Shown here piece after piece: positions 8,937-13,373 of a stretch of 13,373 nucleotides of DNA. Origin of the DNA: CAZRRV01 sp964602735. Lineage in GTDB: Bacteria; Bacillota; Clostridia; Oscillospirales; Acutalibacteraceae. Every line of letters begins with the position of its first letter. The first letter of the stretch is position 1. The notes below the pieces were generated by a model. That model made no database searches. It was not told where the DNA came from and saw only the letters and a list, made by a program, of their open reading frames with translations. Both the position numbers and the translations under genes were made by a program. Location: contig CAZRRV010000040.1 in the NCBI GenBank assembly GCA_964602735.1, forward strand, positions 1 through 13,373, written 5' to 3'.

Positions 8937-8950
8937 CCCCGCAGACGGGG
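8937..8950 (-). promoter_or_regulatory. Intercistronic hairpin between permease and binding-protein genes
   Basis: On the minus strand a stem CCCCG/CGGGG with a 4-base loop starts immediately after the TGA stop of the MalG-like permease, in a 112-bp gap. There is no following U run, so read-through is expected. A 3'-end stabilising hairpin or processing site that separates binding-protein mRNA levels from permease levels is a reasonable guess by analogy with other importer operons. Confidence 0.4.
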
Positions 8951-9772
8951 TCAGCTTTTTACCGCGCCGGCGGTCATACCCTCGACGATTCTGTCGACGC
9001 CGAACGCATAAATTATAACGGGAATTATCATCGACAGAACGGTGCCGGCGTACATGTGCCCGGGGCGGATCACCCTGTCTTCCCCCATCTGCGCGACGCC
9101 TATCGCCATGGTATGCATCTCGCTGTTCGTAGTAACATAGAGCGGCCACATATACGCGTTGTAAATCCCGATGAAAGTAGTAAGCACCGACGCCACGATT
9201 ATCGCCTTGCACAGCGGGAACACTATGCTGAACAGATAGCGCATGTCGCCGCAGCCGTCGATTTTGGCCGATTCCCACAACGCCGGGGGGAGAGTAAGCA
9301 TATTCTGCCGCATCATAAACACCGAACCCGCGCTCACAAGGCTCGTTATGCAAATTCCCAGATATGTGTTGGTGAGGTTCAGGCGCTGAACGGTCATAAA
9401 ATTCGCGCTTATCGTAACCTCGGCGGGGATCATCATTACCAAGAGCACGAGATTGAACAGCAGGGTTTTACCCTTAAAGTCGAAATGGGCGAACGCATAC
9501 GCGGTTACGGTATTTATAAATATCTGCGTCGGTACGGAAATCAGCAGAACTATAAAAGTGTTTTTCAGCATATTGAAAATATTGTAGCTGTCGAACGCGG
9601 CTTTATAATTCTCAAGCGTCGGGTGTTTGGTGAACAGACTGAAAGGCAGGGTCGTAAGCTCATCGTTTGTCTGAAAGCTTAACAGCAGGGTTACTATCAG
9701 CGGCATGATGAGAATCAGGCCGATAAGTATTTTTATCACGGTGGAAATGTTCTGTTTAACGGCGCGGCTCAA
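8951..9772 (-). CDS. Carbohydrate ABC transporter permease, MalG/UgpE-like
   Basis: 273 residues with about six hydrophobic segments, the first at residues 13-32. The EAA loop that docks on the ATPase is seen as ESAKIDGCG at 167-175 with the following FP at 185-186, and the protein ends in GMTAGAVKS, the characteristic C-terminus of the UgpE/MalG branch. It forms the membrane channel with the permease encoded 23 bp upstream. The start is a TTG at 9772: an in-frame TGA lies only three codons before it, no ATG or GTG is close, and GGAAGGAG lies about 11 bases upstream. The ligand is unknown. No ATPase gene is present in the window, so a shared ATPase of the MsmX type encoded elsewhere is likely. 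Confidence 0.95.
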   Translation of the reverse strand: MSRAVKQNISTVIKILIGLILIMPLIVTLLLSFQTNDELTTLPFSLFTKHPTLENYKAAFDSYNIFNMLKNTFIVLLISVPTQIFINTVTAYAFAHFDFKGKTLLFNLVLLVMMIPAEVTISANFMTVQRLNLTNTYLGICITSLVSAGSVFMMRQNMLTLPPALWESAKIDGCGDMRYLFSIVFPLCKAIIVASVLTTFIGIYNAYMWPLYVTTNSEMHTMAIGVAQMGEDRVIRPGHMYAGTVLSMIIPVIIYAFGVDRIVEGMTAGAVKS

Positions 9773-9795
9773 TTTTTTTCACTCTCCTTCCGGCT

Positions 9796-10686
9796 TTATT
9801 GGTAAAACACGAGTTTTTTCTCCAAAACGAGCTGTATCCTCGTCACGACGAATATTATCAGGAACAGTATCAGCGAGAAACAGCACGCCGACTCGAACAT
9901 CCCGTTCTGGTTCACCCTGAAATATATCTCCTCGGTTATGGTGGTGGTTGTATACGCGGGGCCGCCCCCGGTAAGCACGTGGATTTGCGTAAAGGTTTCA
10001 AACGCGGTGATAATCGAAAGGAAAAGAACATAGAATATCTGCGGGGACGCGAGGGGGATCATTATCCGCGTTGCTCTTACGAAAGCGTTCGCGCCGTCGA
10101 GAGTCGAGGCCTCGATAAGCTCGGTAGAAACATTGCGGAAGCCCGCCATCAGCAGAATGTAGCATGACGCGATATGCGTCCACACCGTGGCGACGGCCAC
10201 GCACCAGATTGCGGTTTTCGTGTTGCCGGTCCATTGTATGTCGGTGCCGAGCAGCGCGTTTAAGGCGCCGCCGTGATCCCTCGTATCAAACACCATATAC
10301 CATATCAGCGCCGAGGCGGAATGTGATATGGCGAGCGGCAGAGCGAACAGGGTGGTTATAAGCCGCCGCGCCTTTTTCGTCCTCGCCCCGACCAGCGCGA
10401 GCGTCATGGAAATCGCGAGTGTGAGAACCAGCGTTAAACCCGCGAACTTGAAGGTATTGCCGATAACCTGCCAGAAACGGTTTGTTTCAAACAGCATCTT
10501 CCAATGGAACAGCCCGCCCCATTCCATCCATCTTCCGAGTTCGTCGGTAATCGAAAACGTTGACACGATCGACTTGATAAAAGGATAAAACGAGAACGTC
10601 CCGAAAAGCACAAAAGCCGGCACAAGCAGGATATACGGCAGCACGGGGTTTTTCTTTTTCTTCTTCAACGCGGAACCGTTCGACAT
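9796..10686 (-). CDS. Carbohydrate ABC transporter permease, MalF/UgpA-like
   Basis: 296 residues. A short Lys-rich cytoplasmic tail (residues 8-12 are Lys) precedes the first membrane segment at about 14-35, and about five more follow. The EAA loop is EASTLDGANAF at 192-202 with IP at 210-211, matching the MalF/UgpA permease branch. It is the first gene of the minus-strand operon. The ATG at 10686 is preceded by GGAGG about nine bases upstream, and the transcript leader from the predicted start site is about 140 nt. It pairs with the MalG-like permease 23 bp downstream and the binding protein after that. If the promoter at 10833-10874 is phase-variable, this is the first gene affected. Confidence 0.95.
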   Translation of the reverse strand: MSNGSALKKKKKNPVLPYILLVPAFVLFGTFSFYPFIKSIVSTFSITDELGRWMEWGGLFHWKMLFETNRFWQVIGNTFKFAGLTLVLTLAISMTLALVGARTKKARRLITTLFALPLAISHSASALIWYMVFDTRDHGGALNALLGTDIQWTGNTKTAIWCVAVATVWTHIASCYILLMAGFRNVSTELIEASTLDGANAFVRATRIMIPLASPQIFYVLFLSIITAFETFTQIHVLTGGGPAYTTTTITEEIYFRVNQNGMFESACCFSLILFLIIFVVTRIQLVLEKKLVFYQ

Positions 10687-10720
10687 TTCGCACTACCTCC
10701 GAATTAAAATCGTTAAACCG

Positions 10721-10739
10721 CCGGGGAAGCGCGCCCCGG
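10721..10739 (-). promoter_or_regulatory. Hairpin in the operon 5' leader
   Basis: Perfect 6-bp arms CCGGGG and CCCCGG around a 7-base loop, 34 bases upstream of the first permease start codon and well upstream of its ribosome binding site. It has no U tract, so it is not a terminator by itself. It could affect leader stability or translation; the role is unknown. Confidence 0.4.
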
Positions 10740-10832
10740 ATATAAAACAAAATCACAAATTCGCGCCGCCGGGCAATACGGAACGACGGATTCACTCACC
10801 CTGACAGCGCCGTTTTTTCGCCATTTTTGCTA

Positions 10833-10874
10833 ATTATACACCCCCCCCCCCCCCCCCCCCCCCCTGAATGTCAA
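10833..10874 (-). promoter_or_regulatory. Promoter of the minus-strand operon with a homopolymer-expanded spacer; probable phase-variable promoter
   Basis: On the minus strand a perfect TTGACA (10874-10869) and a perfect TATAAT (10838-10833) face the permease gene. The spacer is 30 bp: TTCA, then 24 G, then TG. The sigma-70/sigma-A optimum is 16-18 bp, which would need 10-12 G. The element as assembled should therefore be weak or off, and loss of about 13 G would restore a near-consensus promoter. An A/T tract lies directly upstream. Predicted transcription start is near 10826. Both hexamers being exact and correctly oriented makes a chance match unlikely. Switching by slippage is inferred by analogy with Neisseria opc/porA promoters. 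Confidence 0.75.
10841..10864. repeat. 24-bp homopolymer (C on plus strand, G on minus strand)
   Basis: An uninterrupted run of 24 C on the plus strand, by far the longest homopolymer in the window. It falls exactly between the -35 and -10 of the minus-strand operon. Such tracts mutate in length by polymerase slippage. The true length is uncertain, because homopolymers of this size are often miscounted and poly-G is a known artefact of some sequencing chemistries. Confidence 0.95.
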
Positions 10875-10906
10875 CACTTTGTACAAAAAAATTTTCAGCT
10901 AAGCAA

Positions 10907-10944
10907 AAACGCGCTCCGCCCGCGCGCACGGGCAAAACGCGTTT
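10907..10944. promoter_or_regulatory. Long interrupted inverted repeat, possible operator
   Basis: Outer arms AAACGCG (10907-10913) and CGCGTTT (10938-10944), inner arms GCCCG (10918-10922) and CGGGC (10929-10933), with a 6-base centre. The right outer part is itself a 10-bp palindrome, AAACGCGTTT (10935-10944). It lies between the two divergent promoters, about 33 bp upstream of the minus -35. A LacI-family type operator would fit the sugar importer, but no regulator gene is in view and the match is to a general pattern only. Confidence 0.35.
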
Positions 10945-11085
10945 ATTTGAAAATATCAAGGCGACGCCGCATAAATATCCGGCATCGGATGCGCCGGAAG
11001 GCATTGCCGTAATCGTTTATTCACATAAAATTCCCCGCGTCGCGGTCGCCGGTTCTTTTCACTCCCGGTTTTTCCGCCGAAACGG

Positions 11086-11114
11086 TTGACAAATTCCGCG
11101 CCGTATGGCATAAT
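11086..11114 (+). promoter_or_regulatory. Sigma-70/sigma-A type promoter of the DUF5107 gene
   Basis: TTGACA at 11086-11091 and CATAAT at 11109-11114 with a spacer of exactly 17 bp. Predicted transcription start is near 11121, giving a leader of about 80 nt before the GTG at 11200. This promoter decides against any translation start at or before 11115. Confidence 0.8.
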
Positions 11115-11180
11115 GGCCTCGCTGAACAAACGGTGCGGAAACGCGGCGGCATATATGCGGCGTGCGCCCGTGTTTTCCGA

Positions 11181-11190
11181 AAGGAAGGAG
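11181..11190 (+). promoter_or_regulatory. Ribosome binding site fixing the GTG start of the DUF5107 gene
   Basis: AAGGAAGGAG, nine bases before GTG 11200. In-frame upstream candidates (TTG 11086, ATG 11113) lie within the promoter hexamers and cannot be on the transcript. Confidence 0.8.
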
Positions 11191-11199
11191 CCTGAACCC

Positions 11200-13206
11200 G
11201 TGACGGAACTGAAAACCGAAACAATAACCGTGCCATCCGCGGATTTCGGGGAGGAGAACACGCTGCCGTCGGTAACGGAGAGCATACTTGCGCGGTCGGA
11301 CGCCGATTTATCGGGGCTTTCCGACAGCGACGGTCTTTTCGTAAACTACGGCGGGGTGCGATACATCTACCCCTACAAAACGCAGGACGGCTACAGCCGC
11401 CCGCTGAGCGAAAAAAAATTCACGGCGGCGGTGCTTGAAAACGAATTTCTGCGGGCCGAATTTCTGCCCGACTTCGGCGGGAAACTGCGTTCGCTGTTCG
11501 ACAAGGAAAAAGGGCGCGAACTGCTGTACGTAAACAGCGTTGCACGCCCCTGCCACCTCGCCGTGCGGAACGCGTGGATGTCCGGAGGGATCGAGTGGAA
11601 CTGCGGGTATGTCGGTCACAACCCCTTTACCTGCGACAGAATGCACACCGCCGAAACCGCGCTGCCCGACGGCACCCCGGTGCTTCGCTTCTACCAGTAC
11701 GAAAGGATCCGCGGGGCGGTGTACCAAATCGACTGTTTCCTGCCGTCCGGCTCCCGATTTCTTTATGTCCGCCCCCGCATTTACAACCCCGGCTCCGAGG
11801 TTATGCCCATGTACTGGTGGAGCAATACGGCGGTGCCGGACGACCCCGGGACCCGCGTTATCGTTCCGGCTGACGAAACCTATACGAAACGCGACAACAA
11901 AGTTGTGAAACTCCCGGTTCCGGTTTACAACAAAATCGATATCACCTACCCCGCGAACAGCGTTATCGCGATGGATTATTTCTGGAATGTCCCCGACGGC
12001 GCGCGCAAATACATCGCCGTTTCCGACGGCGGCGGCTACGGCCTGGTACAGACATCCACCCGCCGTCTGAAAGGGAGAAAGCTTTTCGTCTGGGGAAAAA
12101 GCGCCGGCGGGGACCGGTGGAAAAACTTTCTTACCGCCGACAACGAGAGCGGCAGTTACTGCGAAATTCAGGCGGGGCTCGCCAAAACGCAGTACGAGTG
12201 CCTGCCGATGCCGCCTCACACCGCGTGGGAATGGTGCGAGGCTTACGGCGCGATGCGGCTCGACCCCGCGAATGTTCACGGCGACTGGGGCACGGCGCGG
12301 CGCGCAGCGGAAGAACGGCTGTCGGAAATGCTCCCGGAGCGGGATCTCGAAGCGCTGCTGGAATCGACGGAAATGACCGCGAAGTCGAATGCGCGGGTGC
12401 TGTTTTCCGCCGACGGCTGGGGCGCCCTCGAAGAACGTCGCAGAGCCGCCGCCGGGGAGAGCGCGATGTGCCCGCATCTCGACTTCGGAACGCCCGGAGC
12501 CGAACAGCGGCCGTGGGTGAATCTGCTCGAAAACGGCGCCGTCGGGGATATCGATCCCGGCAGGCCGCCGGTGTCGTATATATACGGCGGCCGGTGGGAG
12601 GAGCTGCTGCTTAAAGCCGTATCGTCCGCCGACGCGGAGAACTGGTTCGCGTGGTTCCAGCTCGGTTTGTGTTCGCTGGCGGACGGGCGCTTCGCCGACG
12701 CGGCCGACAGGTTGAAGCGCTCGGTTTCGATATGCAGAACGCCCTGGGCGCTCTATGCGCTTTCGGCGCTGAACCGCGATCGCGGCCGCCCGAAATCGGA
12801 GGCGAGGTATATGTCGGAGGCGCTCGAACTTCAGCCGGGCGATGTTTCGCTCGCCAAGGCCGCCCTTCGCTGTTTCTACGATACCGGGCGCCGCAAGACG
12901 GTTATAAGCGTTTACCGCGCCCTCCCGCCCGAAATCGCGGCACACCCGCGCTGCCGCCTGTATTACGCCCTCGCCCTTGCCGAAACCGGGTCGCTCGAAG
13001 CGGCGGAAAATATTCTTTACGAAAACGGCGGCCTGATCCTGCCGGATCTGCGCGAAGGCGAAACCGCCACCCTCGATTTATGGTACCTTATCGAAGAGAA
13101 GAAGGCAAAGCGCGACGGGAAACCGTTCGACAGGAACTCGGCGAACCCTCCCGCTTTCGCCGATTTTCGCATGCACGCCGACACAAACTGGATTAACGGC
13201 AAATAA
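11200..13206 (+). CDS. DUF5107 domain protein with C-terminal tetratricopeptide repeats
   Basis: 668 residues from GTG 11200 to the TAA at 13204-13206. The start is set by the Shine-Dalgarno at 11181-11190 and by the promoter overlapping earlier candidates. Residues about 72-345 match the DUF5107 pattern: KFTAAVLENEFLRAEFLPDF, then GGKLRSLFDK, GGIEWNCGY, a long beta-rich stretch, and HTAWEWCEAYG. As I recall, this domain has a galactose-mutarotase-like beta-sandwich relationship, which suggests carbohydrate binding or processing; no reaction is established. About 463-620 has helical repeats of TPR type (for example WFAWFQLGLCSLADGRFADA). No signal peptide is seen, so it is probably cytoplasmic. 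The family is often found near glycan-use genes. Here it diverges from the sugar-type importer, which suggests a role in handling the imported compound, but it is not under the homopolymer promoter. The coding call and domain assignment are solid; the function is open. Confidence 0.9.
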   Translation: MTELKTETITVPSADFGEENTLPSVTESILARSDADLSGLSDSDGLFVNYGGVRYIYPYKTQDGYSRPLSEKKFTAAVLENEFLRAEFLPDFGGKLRSLFDKEKGRELLYVNSVARPCHLAVRNAWMSGGIEWNCGYVGHNPFTCDRMHTAETALPDGTPVLRFYQYERIRGAVYQIDCFLPSGSRFLYVRPRIYNPGSEVMPMYWWSNTAVPDDPGTRVIVPADETYTKRDNKVVKLPVPVYNKIDITYPANSVIAMDYFWNVPDGARKYIAVSDGGGYGLVQTSTRRLKGRKLFVWGKSAGGDRWKNFLTADNESGSYCEIQAGLAKTQYECLPMPPHTAWEWCEAYGAMRLDPANVHGDWGTARRAAEERLSEMLPERDLEALLESTEMTAKSNARVLFSADGWGALEERRRAAAGESAMCPHLDFGTPGAEQRPWVNLLENGAVGDIDPGRPPVSYIYGGRWEELLLKAVSSADAENWFAWFQLGLCSLADGRFADAADRLKRSVSICRTPWALYALSALNRDRGRPKSEARYMSEALELQPGDVSLAKAALRCFYDTGRRKTVISVYRALPPEIAAHPRCRLYYALALAETGSLEAAENILYENGGLILPDLREGETATLDLWYLIEEKKAKRDGKPFDRNSANPPAFADFRMHADTNWINGK

Positions 13207-13214
13207 CTCTTCCC

Positions 13215-13252
13215 CTCGGTCGCGGTCGGCAGTGCCGACTGACTCGGTCGCG
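13215..13252. repeat. Hairpin flanked by 10-bp direct repeats
   Basis: CTCGGTCGCG occurs at 13215-13224 and again at 13243-13252. Between them is a hairpin with arms GTCGGC (13225-13230) and GCCGAC (13234-13239) and a 3-base loop. It lies just after the DUF5107 stop. It has no T tract, so it is a weak terminator candidate at best; a small repeat remnant is possible. Confidence 0.4.
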
Positions 13253-13284
13253 ATGCTTAATTTTACGGTAAACTATAGTAAACA

Positions 13285-13337
13285 GCCCGCGAGTTTCACA
13301 TTGCTTTACTCGCGGGCGATTAAGCTTTTCTTTTTCC
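13285..13337 (+). terminator. Probable terminator of the DUF5107 gene
   Basis: Perfect 10-bp arms GCCCGCGAGT (13285-13294) and ACTCGCGGGC (13308-13317) with a 13-base loop, followed after a few bases by a T-rich stretch to about 13337. It is 78 bp after the stop codon. The T tract is not immediately adjacent, so the strength is uncertain. No gene is seen from 13207 to the end of the window. Confidence 0.6.
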
Positions 13338-13373
13338 TGTTTTTCACTGCTTGCGCAACCGCCGTTTTTGCTT

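Larger units (their letters stand above)
10687..11199. other. 513-bp divergent intergenic region
   Basis: No gene is supported here. It holds the leader and promoter of the minus-strand operon (10687-10874), the 24-C homopolymer (10841-10864), an A/T tract at 10885-10895 lying just upstream of the minus -35 as an UP element would, several inverted repeats (10907-10944, 10978-10998 with 6-bp arms TCCGGC/GCCGGA, 11035-11045 CCGCG-T-CGCGG), and the promoter and leader of the plus-strand gene (11086-11199) with a 10-bp palindrome GCATATATGC at 11149-11158. Short open frames here, including one reading through the C tract as poly-Pro, lack ribosome binding sites. Confidence 0.8.

Noticed and set aside
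10741..10775. Possible second promoter for the permease gene closer to its start (TTGTGA and TATATC on the minus strand)
   Set aside because: The two elements are only about 10 bp apart and poorly matched.
10907..10944. Inverted repeat as a rho-independent terminator
   Set aside because: It lies between two divergent promoters with no transcript expected to end there, and the stem is interrupted by 4-base internal loops.
10827..11012. Small plus-strand frame with a poly-Pro stretch through the C tract
   Set aside because: No ribosome binding site; it exists only because the C run reads as Pro codons. The tract is better explained as a promoter spacer.
11308..12945. 545-codon minus-strand frame opposite the DUF5107 gene
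   Set aside because: The plus strand has a clear domain match, promoter and ribosome binding site; the antisense frame is a by-product of high-GC third positions.

Overview
The window looks like part of a chromosome from a GC-rich, host-associated or anaerobic bacterium, most likely of the class Clostridia. The evidence is the two lipoproteins with Gly/Ser/Ala-rich linkers after the lipobox, the carbohydrate-type ABC importer with no ATPase of its own, strong AGGAGG-type ribosome binding sites, GTG and TTG starts, and clean sigma-70/sigma-A type promoters. This placement is an inference; there is no rRNA or taxonomic marker gene in the window.

Layout. From about 10.87 kb leftwards runs one minus-strand transcription unit: a leader of about 140 nt, two ABC permeases (MalF-like, then MalG-like), a lipoprotein solute-binding protein, a metallo-beta-lactamase-fold lipoprotein related to the soluble domain of ComEC, and a giant membrane-anchored right-handed beta-helix protein. 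The last gene starts at 6010 and is still open at base 2, giving at least 2003 codons; its C-terminus lies outside the window. Its rungs carry the GGA[IV] and FxxN motifs of chlamydial polymorphic membrane proteins. To the right, on the plus strand and diverging from the operon, is a 668-residue DUF5107 plus TPR protein with its own consensus promoter, followed by a probable terminator.

The outstanding feature is in the 513-bp divergent region. The minus-strand operon has a perfect -35 (TTGACA) and a perfect -10 (TATAAT), but they are separated by 30 bp, of which 24 are an uninterrupted G tract on the minus strand. A tract of about 11 G would give the ideal 17-bp spacer. This is the architecture of phase-variable promoters such as Neisseria opc and porA. 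It suggests that importer, hydrolase-like lipoprotein and giant beta-helix surface protein are switched together by slippage, and that the assembled version represents a weak or OFF state. The alternative is an assembly or sequencing artefact of the homopolymer.

Working model (inference): a phase-variable surface and uptake locus, in which a long beta-helix adhesin or glycan-binding stalk and an extracellular hydrolase-like lipoprotein act outside the membrane while the importer takes up a small carbohydrate or related solute. The divergent DUF5107/TPR gene is not under the tract and would be expressed independently.
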